DNA of 61,211 nt from Fictibacillus aquaticus. Its GTDB lineage: Bacteria > Bacillota > Bacilli > Bacillales > Fictibacillaceae. The notes under the pieces are model-generated. The model saw nothing but the letters and a program-made list of their open reading frames with translations, had not been told where the DNA came from and did not search any database. The stretch covers positions 1-61,211 of the forward strand of contig NZ_NOII01000006.1 in assembly GCF_002245695.1 (NCBI RefSeq). The letters are read 5' to 3'. Shown here one piece after another: positions 20,120-31,066 of the stretch. Both the position numbers and the translations under genes were made by a program. Each line of letters begins with the position of its first letter. The first letter of the stretch is position 1.

Positions 20120-20383
20120 TTAGATAGTTACTGCTTCTTCAATAACTTCCGTCAAACGGAAACGCTTATCCTTAGATAGCGGACGAGTTTCCATAATACG
20201 TACTACATCACCGATTTTAGCAGTGTTGTTTTCATCATGCGCTTTTAACTTTTTAGAGTATTTAACGCGCTTGCTGTACAATGGATGTTTCTTGTAAGTT
20301 TCTACAAGAACCGTGATCGTTTTGTCCATCTTGTCAGATACGACACGACCAACATATACCTTGCGCTGGTTACGTTCACTCAT
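20120..20383 (-). CDS. rpsQ: 30S ribosomal protein S17
   Basis: An 87-residue S17 with an OB-fold that binds the 16S 5' domain. It starts [32 protein letters not shown] precedes the ATG. It follows rpmC by 22 bp. Confidence 0.98.
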   Translation of the reverse strand: MSERNQRKVYVGRVVSDKMDKTITVLVETYKKHPLYSKRVKYSKKLKAHDENNTAKIGDVVRIMETRPLSKDKRFRLTEVIEEAVTI

Positions 20384-20405
20384 TGTGCGAACCTCCTCTC
20401 AAGAA

Positions 20406-21697
<1,292 letters not shown>

Positions 21698-21700
21698 GTC

Positions 21701-22042
21701 TTAACCCTCCTTCTTTTCAGAAACAACGATTGTGATGTGGCTTGTGCGCTTATTGATGCGGCTGGCACGTCCCATAGCACGTGGACGGAATCTCTTTAGT
21801 GTGATTCCTTCATCAACGAATGCTTTGGCAATCACTAGGTTGTTTGGTTCCATTTCATAGTTATGTTCTGCGTTTGCGATAGCAGACTTAAGCACCTTTT
21901 CAATTACAGGAGAAGCTGCTTTAGGCGTCAAACGTAGAATTGCAAGTGCTTCACCGACTTTTTTGCCTCTGATCAAGTCGATTACGATTCGTGCTTTACG
22001 AGGAGCGATGCGCACTTGTTTAGCAATAGCTTTTGCTTCCAT
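21701..22042 (-). CDS. rplV: 50S ribosomal protein L22
   Basis: A 113-residue L22 whose long beta hairpin lines the exit tunnel, a macrolide-resistance site; the hairpin [14 protein letters not shown] looks normal. Starts [28 protein letters not shown] precedes the ATG. Confidence 0.98.
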   Translation of the reverse strand: MEAKAIAKQVRIAPRKARIVIDLIRGKKVGEALAILRLTPKAASPVIEKVLKSAIANAEHNYEMEPNNLVIAKAFVDEGITLKRFRPRAMGRASRINKRTSHITIVVSEKKEG

Positions 22043-22061
22043 TATGTGTACCTCCCCTCAA

Positions 22062-22340
22062 TTAACGTCTAGTTTTCTTATCATCAGCTGCGTGACCTTT
22101 GTAAGTACGAGTTGGAGCGAATTCTCCCAACTTATGCCCTACCATGTCTTCAGTCACATAAACTGGCACGTGTTTACGGCCATCATAAACAGCGATTGTG
22201 TGTCCGATGAATTCCGGGAAGATTGTAGAACGGCGTGACCAAGTTTTAAATACCTTCTTTTCGTCAGCTTCGTTCATTACTTCGACTTTCTTCATCAAAT
22301 GATCATCAACAAATGGTCCTTTTTTCAAACTGCGACCCAT
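22062..22340 (-). CDS. rpsS: 30S ribosomal protein S19
   Basis: A 92-residue S19 from the 30S head, starting [18 protein letters not shown] and ending [27 protein letters not shown] precedes the ATG. It lies between rplB and rplV. Confidence 0.98.
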   Translation of the reverse strand: MGRSLKKGPFVDDHLMKKVEVMNEADEKKVFKTWSRRSTIFPEFIGHTIAVYDGRKHVPVYVTEDMVGHKLGEFAPTRTYKGHAADDKKTRR

Positions 22341-22397
22341 GTGGGAACCTCCCTTCGTGCTTGCACTACGGTTCGGATGAACCGTAGGACACTCACG

Positions 22398-23228
22398 TTA
22401 TTTTTTACGACGGCGTACGATGTACTTGTCGTTTTGATTGTTTTTCTTACGAGTCTTGTAACCAAGAGTTGGTTTACCCCAAGGTGACATTGGTGATTTG
22501 CGTCCGATTGGAGCGCGACCTTCACCACCACCGTGCGGGTGATCGTTAGGGTTCATTACAGAACCACGAACTGTAGGACGGATGCCCTTCCAGCGAGAAC
22601 GACCAGCTTTACCAACCTTCACTAGTTCGTGCTCAAGGTTTCCAACTTGACCAAGTGTTGCACGGCAAGTAAGAAGGATCATACGAACTTCACCAGAACC
22701 AAGACGAACTAGCGCGTATCTTTCTTCTTTACCAAGAAGCTGTGCTTCTGCACCAGCAGAACGAGCTAATTGTCCGCCCTTACCAGGCTTCAATTCGATG
22801 TTGTGGATTGTTGAACCTACAGGGATGTTAGCAAGCGGAAGTGCGTTACCTACTTTAATATCCGCTTCTGGACCAGACATGATCTCTTGACCAACCTGAA
22901 GTCCTTTAGGAGCTAGGATATAACGCTTTTCTCCATCCAAGTAGTTGATTAGTGCGATGTTAGCAGTACGGTTCGGATCGTACTCGATTGTAGCAACGCG
23001 GCCTGGTATTCCATCCTTGTTACGTTTGAAATCGATGATACGATACTTACGCTTGTGTCCACCACCTTGGTGACGAACAGTAAGTTTACCTTGGTTGTTA
23101 CGTCCAGCTTTTTTGCTAAGCGGCGCAAGCAAGGATTTTTCCGGCTTATCCGTAGTGATCTCAGCAAAGTCAAGCTGTGTCATGTTACGGCGACCGTTAG
23201 TTGTCGGTTTAAACTTTTTGATACCCAT
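22398..23228 (-). CDS. rplB: 50S ribosomal protein L2
   Basis: A 276-residue L2, essential for subunit joining and peptidyl transfer. The conserved C-terminal [14 protein letters not shown] loop (with the [10 protein letters not shown] histidine) and [17 protein letters not shown] are present. AAAGGAGGG precedes the ATG. Confidence 0.98.
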   Translation of the reverse strand: MGIKKFKPTTNGRRNMTQLDFAEITTDKPEKSLLAPLSKKAGRNNQGKLTVRHQGGGHKRKYRIIDFKRNKDGIPGRVATIEYDPNRTANIALINYLDGEKRYILAPKGLQVGQEIMSGPEADIKVGNALPLANIPVGSTIHNIELKPGKGGQLARSAGAEAQLLGKEERYALVRLGSGEVRMILLTCRATLGQVGNLEHELVKVGKAGRSRWKGIRPTVRGSVMNPNDHPHGGGEGRAPIGRKSPMSPWGKPTLGYKTRKKNNQNDKYIVRRRKK

Positions 23229-23259
23229 CGTAATTTCCCTCCTTTACGTGTTGTTTGTA

Positions 23260-23547
23260 TTAAACTCCTTCAAAGAAGTCTAGTTCTTTGCTCTCCGGAG
23301 TTAGTGTAACAACTGCTTTCTTGCGTTTTGAAGTGTAGCCAGTGTGGCGTCCAACACGCTTGAACTTACCTTTGTAAGTAGCAGTGTTAACTGATTTTAC
23401 ATTCACACCGAAAATTTCTTCAAGCGCGCTTTTGATTTGAGTCTTCGTCGCGCGAGTGTCTACTTCGAAAGTGAATTTCTTGTCAGCCATGATTTCAGTA
23501 GAAGCTTCAGTAATAACGGGGCGCTTAATAATATCACGAGCATCCAT
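23260..23547 (-). CDS. rplW: 50S ribosomal protein L23
   Basis: A 95-residue L23, the docking site for trigger factor and SRP at the exit tunnel; starts [16 protein letters not shown]. Its first base is shared with the rplD stop (TAATG), implying translational coupling. Confidence 0.98.
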   Translation of the reverse strand: MDARDIIKRPVITEASTEIMADKKFTFEVDTRATKTQIKSALEEIFGVNVKSVNTATYKGKFKRVGRHTGYTSKRKKAVVTLTPESKELDFFEGV

Positions 23548-24170
23548 TATGCGAGCACCTCCTCTACTTTTTCCACAGCGTCTCTTGTCATAACAAGCTT
23601 GTCGTGCTTTAACACGTCAAGAACGCTAACGCCATTTGCAGTAACTACTGTTACGCCTGGCAGGTTTCGTGCAGATAGTGCCACAAAATCATTGTAGTCG
23701 CCTGTTACAACTAGTGCTTTGCGATCTGCGGAAAGATTAGTTAGTACAGCTTTCATATCCTTAGTTTTAGGAGCATCGAATGCAAGCCCTTCTAAAACGA
23801 TTAGGTCGTTGTCGATCACCTTGGAAGATAGCGCTGATTTAATAGCTAAACGGCGAACCTTCTTAGGTAGTTTGTACGAATAGCTGCGCGGAGTAGGTCC
23901 GAAAACAACTCCACCGCCAACCCATTGTGGAGAACGGATAGATCCTTGACGAGCACGTCCAGTACCTTTCTGTTTCCATGGCTTGCGTCCACCACCAGCA
24001 ACTTCGGAACGATTTTTAACATCGTGGTTTCCTTGGCGCTGTGATGCTTGCTGCATGATTACAGCGTCAAAAAGTACGCTTTTGTTAGGCTCAATACCGA
24101 AAATACTTTCGTTAAGTTCGATATCGCCAGCTTGAGTACCATCTTGTTTAAATAATGCTACTTTTGGCAT
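23547..24170 (-). CDS. rplD: 50S ribosomal protein L4
   Basis: A 207-residue L4 with the extended tunnel loop ([17 protein letters not shown]) and a globular domain. In E. coli L4 represses its own operon; B. subtilis uses no known equivalent. AAGGAGGACAATC precedes the ATG. Confidence 0.98.
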   Translation of the reverse strand: MPKVALFKQDGTQAGDIELNESIFGIEPNKSVLFDAVIMQQASQRQGNHDVKNRSEVAGGGRKPWKQKGTGRARQGSIRSPQWVGGGVVFGPTPRSYSYKLPKKVRRLAIKSALSSKVIDNDLIVLEGLAFDAPKTKDMKAVLTNLSADRKALVVTGDYNDFVALSARNLPGVTVVTANGVSVLDVLKHDKLVMTRDAVEKVEEVLA

Positions 24171-24187
24171 CAGATTGTCCTCCTTTC

Positions 24188-24826
24188 TTATTTAGCATCC
24201 TTTGCTTTAACAGCAGAGTGAATTGTTAGGTAAGATTTTTTCGCTCCAGGAACGTTACCTTTGATAAGGATAACATTGCGTTCTGCGTCAACTCTTACTA
24301 CTTCAAGGTTTTGAACAGTTACAACGTCTCCGCCAGTGCGTCCAGGAAGAGCTTTTCCTTTGAATACGCGGTTCGGGTCAACTGCACCCATTGAACCAGG
24401 ACGACGGTGGTAACGGGAACCGTGGCTCATAGGTCCGCGGGATTGTCCGTGGCGCTTGATAACACCTTGGAATCCTTTACCTTTCGAAGTTCCAGTAACG
24501 TCTACAACGTCACCTTCTGCAAAAATATCAACCTTGACTTCCTGACCAACTTCGTATGCCGCAACATCAACGTTACGGAATTCTTTAACGTAGCGCTTAG
24601 GGCTTGTGCTAGCTTTTGCAGCATGTCCTGCTTCCGGCTTGTTGTAACGGGATTCCTTCTTGTTGTCGAAACCTAACTGAATTGCTTCATATCCGTCGTT
24701 TTCAACAGATTTCTTCTGAAGTACTACGTTAGGAGCGATTTCAACTACAGTTACCGGGATCATTTCTCCGTTCTCAGCGAAAACTTGAGTCATGCCGATT
24801 TTCTTTCCTAAGATTCCTTTGGTCAT
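24188..24826 (-). CDS. rplC: 50S ribosomal protein L3
   Basis: A 212-residue L3, an early assembly protein whose loop approaches the peptidyl transferase centre ([21 protein letters not shown]-type region). Starts [26 protein letters not shown] precedes the ATG. Second gene of the S10 operon. Confidence 0.98.
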   Translation of the reverse strand: MTKGILGKKIGMTQVFAENGEMIPVTVVEIAPNVVLQKKSVENDGYEAIQLGFDNKKESRYNKPEAGHAAKASTSPKRYVKEFRNVDVAAYEVGQEVKVDIFAEGDVVDVTGTSKGKGFQGVIKRHGQSRGPMSHGSRYHRRPGSMGAVDPNRVFKGKALPGRTGGDVVTVQNLEVVRVDAERNVILIKGNVPGAKKSYLTIHSAVKAKDAK

Positions 24827-24882
24827 TTGTCACACCTCCTGTGATTTTAAATGTTGTTTTTATATTATTCGTTCACGAATGA

Positions 24883-25212
<330 letters not shown>

Positions 25213-25253
25213 CTATTTTGATAAACAGACATTGCTCACCGGAAATTTAATAC

Positions 25254-25293
25254 CTGATATCACCCGCCATGGCAAAGGGGCCGGGTGTGTCAG
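25254..25293 (-). other. leader hairpin of the S10 operon
   Basis: CACCCG (25261-25266) pairs with CGGGTG (25282-25287), extended outward by CTG (25254-25256) with CAG (25291-25293). The hairpin sits midway between the promoter and the rpsJ ribosome binding site. No T-run follows. Its role, if any, in controlling the supercluster is unknown. Confidence 0.5.
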
Positions 25294-25333
25294 CAACCTT
25301 CCGAGTCATCGCAGTGAATGACCAACATTACTC

Positions 25334-25362
25334 ATTATAGAGAAAAACAATAGGCATTGCAA
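25334..25362 (-). promoter_or_regulatory. promoter of the S10-spc-alpha cluster
   Basis: On the minus strand TTGCAA (25357-25362), 17 bp, TATAAT (25334-25339): perfect -10, good -35, ideal spacing. It lies 143 bp before rpsJ and no other gene intervenes. Confidence 0.85.
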
Positions 25363-25508
25363 GTGTTTATGAAATTTTTTTTAGGTGAATGTGCATCTTT
25401 ACAATTGAAGCTGCTTTGTGAGTGTTAAACCAGGGATGTTTACGGGTTTTTGATGAGTTTCTTCTATATAAATGTGTGTTGGTATATGGTTGTGTTTTGA
25501 CTAATTGT

Positions 25509-25825
25509 GGTTGGTTCTTTGGCTTAGTTTTGGCTTACATTTTCTTCGATGCTAACATGGGGTCCGGTACCGGAATGGTTTTGGTTCTTGGGCTTGGATT
25601 TGGTTATCATTTTTATCGAAGCAAAAGATGGTTTGGTTCTTTGGCCTTGTTTTGGCTAACATTTTCTTTGATGCTAACCTGGGGTCCGGTACCGGGATGG
25701 TTTTGGTTCTTGGGCTTGGATTTGGTTATCATTTTCATCGAAGCAAAAGATGATTTGGTTCTTTGGCCTTGTTTTGGCGAACATCTTCTTCGATGCTAAC
25801 CTGGGGTCCGGTACCGAGATGATGA
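25509..25825. repeat. 122-bp tandem repeat, about 2.6 copies
   Basis: Units begin with GCTAAC at 25551, 25673 and 25795, exactly 122 bp apart, with a partial unit before and after. Each contains the 12-bp palindrome TCCGGTACCGGA or a one-base variant of it. The plus strand is unusually G/T-rich (TTGGTTCTTGGGCTTGG). A diverged relative lies at 43610-43860. The open frame through it (plus strand) is rich in Trp, Phe, Leu and Gly and I do not accept it as a gene. Confidence 0.85.
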
Positions 25826-25865
25826 CCTTCGGTATAATCAAAACCGTTATCGGTACCGGACCCCA
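25802..25865. repeat. 16-bp perfect inverted repeat at the end of the tandem array
   Basis: TGGGGTCCGGTACCGA (25802-25817) and TCGGTACCGGACCCCA (25850-25865) are exact reverse complements around a 32-base spacer. The left arm is the last unit's palindromic core, and the right arm is an inverted copy of it. This may mark the end of an element. Confidence 0.85.
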
Positions 25866-25996
25866 CTGCGGGACGCAGGGATGCTAAAGATGGTTTTATT
25901 CACAGGCTTTGTGAGGCTAACATTTTCTTCGAAGTGGGCTGCGGGTCGCTAAGATGGCTGTTGAATTTATTTTTTTATCAATGCATCCTCGATTAA

Positions 25997-26123
25997 GTTG
26001 ATCGTAGTGTAAGGCGCCGACTCCTGCGGGATGAGTGGGAAGGTGAGACCTTCCAATGGCGCATGCGACGGAAGGGCTCACCTCTCACCCCGCGGAAAGC
26101 GTGCGCCTGAAACGGAGATCAAC
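25997..26123 (+). repeat. dispersed nested-hairpin repeat, copy A
   Basis: A 127-bp copy bounded by GTTGATC and GATCAAC. Nested inside are AGGCGC/GCGCCT, GCGGG/CCCGC and GGTGAG-CCTTCC/GGAAGG-CTCACC. Orientation is defined by GCCGACTCC on the plus strand, opposite to gene transcription. It starts 45 bp beyond the tuf terminator. This copy alone has GGCGC paired with GCGCC where the others have GGTGC with GCACC. Confidence 0.9.
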
Positions 26124-26167
26124 TGCTTCCTAGCTCGATTTTGACTTTTATTACTTGATTAACAACA

Positions 26168-26198
26168 AAAAAAGCACCCTCAAATGAGGATGCTTTTT
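26168..26198 (-). terminator. intrinsic terminator after tuf
   Basis: The minus strand has AAAAAGCATCCTCA, a short loop, TGAGGGTGCTTTTTTT, with one wobble pair and a long T-run, 17 bases after the tuf stop. It closes the str operon. Confidence 0.9.
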
Positions 26199-26215
26199 AT
26201 AAAGAGAAGTTAAGA

Positions 26216-27403
26216 CTACTCTTGGATTGTTGCTACAACGCCAGCGCCTACTGTACGTCCACCTTCACGAATAGAGAACTTAGTTCCTTCTTCGATTGCG
26301 ATTGGAGCGATTAGTTCAACAGTCATTTCGATGTTGTCGCCAGGCATAACCATTTCTACGCCTTCAGGAAGATTACAAATACCAGTTACGTCAGTTGTAC
26401 GGAAGTAGAACTGAGGACGGTAGTTTGTGAAGAATGGAGTGTGACGTCCACCTTCTTCTTTTGAAAGAACGTAAACTTCAGCTTTGAACTTAGTGTGAGC
26501 TTTTACAGTTCCTGGCTTAACAAGAACTTGTCCACGCTCAACGTCGTCACGGGATACACCACGAAGAAGTGCACCGATGTTGTCTCCAGCTTCAGCATAG
26601 TCAAGAAGCTTACGGAACATTTCTACACCTGTTACAGTTGTAGATTTTGGCTCTTCAGTAAGACCAAGGATCTCTACTACGTCACCAACTTTAACTTGTC
26701 CACGCTCAACACGGCCAGTAGCAACTGTACCACGTCCAGTGATTGAGAACACGTCCTCAACTGGCATCATGAAAGGCTTGTCAGTTTCACGAGGAGGAGT
26801 TGGGATGTACTCATCTACAGCGTTCATTAGCTCATAGATTTTTTCTTCCCAAGCAGCGTCACCTTCAAGTGCTTTAAGAGCAGAACCTTTGATTACAGGA
26901 ATGTCGTCTCCAGGGAAATCGTACTCAGAAAGAAGGTCACGGATTTCCATTTCAACTAGCTCAAGAAGCTCTTCGTCGTCAACCATGTCACACTTGTTCA
27001 TGAATACAACAAGGTAAGGTACACCTACTTGACGAGAAAGAAGGATGTGCTCACGAGTTTGTGGCATTGGGCCGTCAGCAGCAGATACTACTAGGATCCC
27101 TCCGTCCATTTGTGCAGCACCAGTGATCATGTTTTTAACATAGTCAGCGTGGCCTGGGCAGTCAACGTGTGCGTAGTGACGGTTGTCAGTTTCGTACTCA
27201 ACGTGTGCAGTTGAGATTGTGATACCGCGTTCGCGCTCTTCTGGAGCACCGTCGATTTGGTCGTAAGCACGAGCTTGTGCTTTACCAGTTTTTGCAAGAA
27301 CAGTTGTGATAGCAGCTGTTAGAGTTGTTTTACCGTGGTCAACGTGACCGATTGTACCGATATTAGCATGCGTTTTGGAACGATCGAATTTCTCTTTACC
27401 CAT
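26216..27403 (-). CDS. tuf: elongation factor Tu
   Basis: A 395-residue EF-Tu that brings aminoacyl-tRNA to the ribosome as a GTP complex. G1 [10 protein letters not shown] (about 18-27), DCPGHADY switch II and NKCD specificity motif are visible, followed by the two beta-barrel domains. AAGGAGGAATC precedes the ATG. Codon choice looks strongly optimised, as for a very highly expressed gene. Last gene of the str operon, 120 bp after fusA. Confidence 0.99.
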   Translation of the reverse strand: MGKEKFDRSKTHANIGTIGHVDHGKTTLTAAITTVLAKTGKAQARAYDQIDGAPEERERGITISTAHVEYETDNRHYAHVDCPGHADYVKNMITGAAQMDGGILVVSAADGPMPQTREHILLSRQVGVPYLVVFMNKCDMVDDEELLELVEMEIRDLLSEYDFPGDDIPVIKGSALKALEGDAAWEEKIYELMNAVDEYIPTPPRETDKPFMMPVEDVFSITGRGTVATGRVERGQVKVGDVVEILGLTEEPKSTTVTGVEMFRKLLDYAEAGDNIGALLRGVSRDDVERGQVLVKPGTVKAHTKFKAEVYVLSKEEGGRHTPFFTNYRPQFYFRTTDVTGICNLPEGVEMVMPGDNIEMTVELIAPIAIEEGTKFSIREGGRTVGAGVVATIQE

Positions 27404-27455
27404 GAGAATGATTCCTCCTTAAAATATGTGTAATTCATAAATTTTTATATAAAAC

Positions 27456-27476
27456 AGGCAAGAGGGTTTCTTGCCT
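27456..27476 (-). terminator. hairpin between fusA and tuf, possible partial terminator
   Basis: AGGCAAGA pairs with TCTTGCCT (27456-27463 with 27469-27476), followed on the minus strand by GTTTTATAT. The T-run is short, so it may attenuate or mark a processing end rather than stop all transcription into tuf. I see only a weak possible promoter (TTGTCA, 17 bp, TAATCT) upstream. Confidence 0.5.
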
Positions 27477-27523
27477 ATTTTAGATTACAGTAAAAACGAA
27501 ATCGTGACAACTAACTAGATCAA

Positions 27524-29602
27524 TTATTGACCAGTTGATTTCTTGATGATTTCTTCAGAGATAGACTTTGGTACTTCTTCGTAGTGGTCGAAGTGCATAG
27601 AGTACGTACCGCGTCCTTGTGTACGTGAACGCAAGCTAGTTGCGTATCCGAACATTTCAGATAGCGGAACCATCGCTTTAACGATTTGAGCGTTACCGCG
27701 AGCTTCCATACCTTCTACGCGTCCACGGCGAGAAGTAACGTCACCCATGATGTCTCCCATGTACTCTTCAGGAACCGTTACTTCAACTTTCATGATCGGC
27801 TCAAGAATTGCAGGGTCACATTTTGATTTTGCGTTCTTAAGAGCCATTGAACCGGCAATCTTAAACGCCATTTCGTTGGAGTCAACATCGTGGTATGATC
27901 CGTCAACGATACGAGCTTTAAGGTCCAATAATGGGAACCCAGCAAGCATACCGTTTTTCATTGACTCTTCAATACCAGCTTGTACAGCAGGGATATATTC
28001 ACGAGGAACCGCCCCACCAACGATTTTGTTTTCAAATACGAATCCAGATCCTTCTTCACCTGGCTCGAATTCAACCCAAACGTGGCCGTACTGACCGCGT
28101 CCACCGGATTGACGAACGAATTTACCTTCAACTTTAGCAGCCTGGCGAATTGTTTCACGGTAAGCAACCTGAGGAGCACCCACGTTAGCTTCTACCTTGA
28201 ATTCGCGGCGCATACGGTCAACTAGGATATCAAGGTGAAGCTCACCCATACCTGCGATGATCGTTTGTCCAGTTTCTTCGTTTGTTTCCGTACGGAATGT
28301 TGGATCTTCTTCAGCAAGCTTAGAAAGAGCCATACCCATCTTGTCTTGGTCTGCTTTAGACTTCGGCTCGATAGATAGTGAGATAACTGGCTCTGGGAAT
28401 ACCATTGATTCAAGAATAACTAGGTTCTTCTCGTCACAAAGAGTGTCACCAGTTGTAGTGTCTTTAAGACCTACAGCAGCCGCGATATCTCCAGCGTATA
28501 CGATAGAGATCTCTTCACGGGAGTTTGCGTGCATTTGAAGGATACGTCCAACACGCTCGCGCTTTCCTTTTGTAGAGTTCTGTACGTATGATCCAGAGTT
28601 TAATGTACCAGAGTACACACGGAAGAATGTCAGCTTACCAACGTAAGGGTCAGTCATAACTTTAAATGCAAGTGCAGAGAATGGAGCTTCGTCACTTGAT
28701 TCACGAGTTACTTCTTCTTCAGAGTCAGGAAGAACACCTTTAATAGCTGGTACATCAACAGGCGATGGAAGGTAATCAAGAACAGCGTCTAGCATAAGCT
28801 GAACACCTTTGTTCTTAAATGCCGATCCACAAGTTACAGGGTAGAACTCAACGTTACAAGTACCTTTACGGATTCCTGCTTTAAGCTCTTCCTTTGTAAT
28901 CTCTTCGCCTTCTAAGTACTTCTCCATCATTTCTTCATCAAGTTCAGCTACCGCTTCAATAAGCTTTGTGCGGTATTCTTCCGCTAAAGGCATATGCTCT
29001 TCAGGGATTTCACGAACTTCGATGTCTGTACCAAGATCGTTACCGTAGAATACAGCGTTCATTTCAACTAGGTCGATGATCGCTTCGAACTGGTCTTCAG
29101 CACCGATCGGTAATTGGATCGGGTGAGCGTTCGCTCCAAGGCGGTCGTGGATTGTCTTTACAGAGTAAAGGAAATCAGCACCGATCTTGTCCATTTTGTT
29201 TACGAATACGACACGCGGAACACCATAAGTTGTTGCCTGGCGCCATACTGTTTCTGTTTGTGGTTCTACACCTGATTGAGCATCAAGTAAAGCAACCGCT
29301 CCGTCTAATACACGTAATGAACGTTCTACTTCAACTGTAAAGTCTACGTGTCCTGGTGTATCAATGATATTGACACGGTGACCTTTCCATTGAGCAGTTG
29401 TCGCAGCGGAAGTAATCGTGATTCCGCGCTCTTGTTCCTGCTCCATCCAGTCCATTTGTGAAGCTCCTTCATGAGTTTCACCAATTTTGTGGATACGGCC
29501 AGTGTAGTAAAGTACACGTTCAGTAGTCGTTGTTTTACCAGCATCGATGTGAGCCATGATACCGATATTACGAGTATTTTTTAAGGAGAATTCTCTTGCC
29601 AT
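27524..29602 (-). CDS. fusA: elongation factor G
   Basis: A 692-residue translocase GTPase. G1 [13 protein letters not shown] (about 17-29), DTPGHVDFT and NKMDK are present, followed by domains II-V. The full-length domain order shows no truncation. A ribosome binding site (AGGAGAG) precedes the ATG at suitable spacing. Between rpsG and tuf in the str operon, with a perfect hairpin in the gap before it. Confidence 0.99.
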   Translation of the reverse strand: MAREFSLKNTRNIGIMAHIDAGKTTTTERVLYYTGRIHKIGETHEGASQMDWMEQEQERGITITSAATTAQWKGHRVNIIDTPGHVDFTVEVERSLRVLDGAVALLDAQSGVEPQTETVWRQATTYGVPRVVFVNKMDKIGADFLYSVKTIHDRLGANAHPIQLPIGAEDQFEAIIDLVEMNAVFYGNDLGTDIEVREIPEEHMPLAEEYRTKLIEAVAELDEEMMEKYLEGEEITKEELKAGIRKGTCNVEFYPVTCGSAFKNKGVQLMLDAVLDYLPSPVDVPAIKGVLPDSEEEVTRESSDEAPFSALAFKVMTDPYVGKLTFFRVYSGTLNSGSYVQNSTKGKRERVGRILQMHANSREEISIVYAGDIAAAVGLKDTTTGDTLCDEKNLVILESMVFPEPVISLSIEPKSKADQDKMGMALSKLAEEDPTFRTETNEETGQTIIAGMGELHLDILVDRMRREFKVEANVGAPQVAYRETIRQAAKVEGKFVRQSGGRGQYGHVWVEFEPGEEGSGFVFENKIVGGAVPREYIPAVQAGIEESMKNGMLAGFPLLDLKARIVDGSYHDVDSNEMAFKIAGSMALKNAKSKCDPAILEPIMKVEVTVPEEYMGDIMGDVTSRRGRVEGMEARGNAQIVKAMVPLSEMFGYATSLRSRTQGRGTYSMHFDHYEEVPKSISEEIIKKSTGQ

Positions 29603-29645
29603 GAAATTCTCTCCTTCCTATGCCTAGGAATAAATTTTTATGTGG

Positions 29646-29677
29646 TTTTAGAGACAGTCCAAGAACTGTCTCTAAAA
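29646..29677 (-). other. perfect 13-bp hairpin between rpsG and fusA
   Basis: TTTTAGAGACAGT (29646-29658) and ACTGTCTCTAAAA (29665-29677) are exact complements around a 6-base loop. On the minus strand it is followed by ACCACA rather than T, so it is not a good terminator. It may be an mRNA-processing or stability element separating rpsG and fusA messages. Confidence 0.6.
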
Positions 29678-29682
29678 AGATC

Positions 29683-30153
29683 CTACCAGCGGTAGTGAGC
29701 GAAAGCTTTGTTAGCTTCAGCCATTTTGTGCATATCTTCACGCTTCTTAACAGATGCACCAGTGTTGTTAGCAGCATCCATGATTTCGTAAGCAAGACGT
29801 TCTTCCATTGTCTTTTCTCCACGAAGACGTGAATAGTTTGTTAAATAGCGAAGTCCTAGAGTCGTACGACGTTCTGGGCGAACTTCAACTGGTACTTGAT
29901 AGTTAGCTCCACCTACACGGCGAGCGCGAACTTCAAGAACTGGCATGATGTTCTTAAGAGCCTGTTCGAAAACTTCCATAGGGTCGTTTCCAGTGCGGTC
30001 CTTAATGATTTCGAACGCGTTGTACAAAATTGTTTGTGCTACTCCTCTTTTACCGTCAACCATAATTTTGTTGATTAGACGAGTTACAAGCTTAGACTTG
30101 TAAATTGGATCAGGCAGCACATCACGACGAGTTACAGGTCCTTTACGTGGCAT
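29683..30153 (-). CDS. rpsG: 30S ribosomal protein S7
   Basis: A 156-residue S7, the primary organiser of the 30S head at the E site; starts [20 protein letters not shown] and ends [20 protein letters not shown] precedes the ATG. It follows rpsL by 52 bp. Confidence 0.98.
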   Translation of the reverse strand: MPRKGPVTRRDVLPDPIYKSKLVTRLINKIMVDGKRGVAQTILYNAFEIIKDRTGNDPMEVFEQALKNIMPVLEVRARRVGGANYQVPVEVRPERRTTLGLRYLTNYSRLRGEKTMEERLAYEIMDAANNTGASVKKREDMHKMAEANKAFAHYRW

Positions 30154-30205
30154 GTGGTCCCCTCCTTCCCAAAATTTGTGTGTATTTTATGATGCAATTA
30201 TTTTA

Positions 30206-30628
30206 TTACTTCTTAGGCGCTTTAGGGCGCTTAGTTCCATACTTAGAACGGCCTTGCATACGGTTGTTAACACCAGCAGTGTCAAGCGCACCACGAACGA
30301 TGTGGTAACGTACCCCTGGTAAATCCTTTACACGTCCACCACGGATAAGAACAACACTGTGCTCTTGAAGGTTGTGGCCGATACCTGGGATGTAAGCTGT
30401 TACCTCGATCTGGTTAGTCAAACGAACACGCGCATACTTACGTAATGCTGAGTTCGGCTTCTTTGGAGTCATAGTACCTACACGAGTACATACACCACGC
30501 TTTTGTGGAGATGAAACGTTAGTCTGTGACTTAACGAAGCTGTTGTAACCTTTGTTCAAAGCTGGAGAGTCAGACTTTTTGATCTTAGACTCACGGCCTT
30601 TACGAACGAGTTGGTTAATAGTTGGCAT
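30206..30628 (-). CDS. rpsL: 30S ribosomal protein S12
   Basis: A 140-residue S12 in the decoding centre, starting [12 protein letters not shown]. The streptomycin-site segments [15 protein letters not shown] and [12 protein letters not shown] look wild-type, with Lys at the usual resistance position. The ATG at 30628 follows AAGGAGG. A longer frame to 30730 runs back through a hairpin and lacks a ribosome binding site. Confidence 0.98.
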   Translation of the reverse strand: MPTINQLVRKGRESKIKKSDSPALNKGYNSFVKSQTNVSSPQKRGVCTRVGTMTPKKPNSALRKYARVRLTNQIEVTAYIPGIGHNLQEHSVVLIRGGRVKDLPGVRYHIVRGALDTAGVNNRMQGRSKYGTKRPKAPKK

Positions 30629-30695
30629 TTTGTTTCCTCCTTCCTCGGTTTGTAGTACCACCCATCCAGGTGGTTCATTTTTAGGACAAAAGAAA

Positions 30696-30734
30696 GTTTT
30701 TGCGGGAAAAGCCAAGGCTTCCCCTCGCAAAAAC
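30696..30734 (-). terminator. long hairpin between the L7Ae-like gene and rpsL
   Basis: The minus strand reads GTTTTTGCG, AGGGGAAGCC, TT, GGCTTTTCCC, GCAAAAAC, forming a stem of about 18 bp, followed by TTTCTTTTG. It resembles a weak terminator or an attenuator that lowers rpoC read-through into rpsL. It could also be an rpsL leader structure. Confidence 0.5.
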
Positions 30735-30742
30735 GTATTATT

Positions 30743-30991
30743 TTATCCTTTTATCGCAACAGTTGCAGCTCCTACATCGATACCGCAAGCTTTTCCAAGC
30801 TTTTTCATCGAATCAACCTGCACAATCGGAACGTGCTTCTCTTCGGCAATCAATAAAACCTTATTGGTTACTCTCCGGTCAGCATCTTCAGCTACGATCA
30901 GCTCTTTCACTTCTCCGTTTTGCAAAGCCTTGATGGTTTGCTTCGTACCTACGATAATTTCAGAAGCTTGTGTTACTTTTTCATAAGACAT
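30743..30991 (-). CDS. rplGB: L7Ae-like K-turn-binding ribosomal protein
   Basis: An 82-residue L7Ae/L30e-family protein matching B. subtilis YbxF, which binds kink-turn RNA and can join the ribosome. Starts [19 protein letters not shown]. The ATG at 30991 follows TTGGAGGATAT; the longer upstream frame has no support. It sits between rpoC and rpsL as in B. subtilis. Confidence 0.92.
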   Translation of the reverse strand: MSYEKVTQASEIIVGTKQTIKALQNGEVKELIVAEDADRRVTNKVLLIAEEKHVPIVQVDSMKKLGKACGIDVGAATVAIKG

Positions 30992-31066
30992 ACGAATATC
31001 CTCCAAAGCAACATTCTTAGGAGCACATCGATAATCATAGCACCGATGCACTCCCAATGTCAACAC

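Noticed and set aside
25422-25799. Plus-strand 125-codon open frame rich in Trp, Phe, Leu and Gly
   Set aside because: It follows the 122-bp tandem repeat and its G/T bias, has no ribosome binding site, and the unit length (122, not a multiple of 3) puts successive copies in different frames.
25988-26140. CTCGATT on both sides of copy A as a target-site duplication
   Set aside because: Distances from the two ends differ (2 and 10 bases) and the other copies do not show an equivalent pair at their ends; probably chance or part of the arms.
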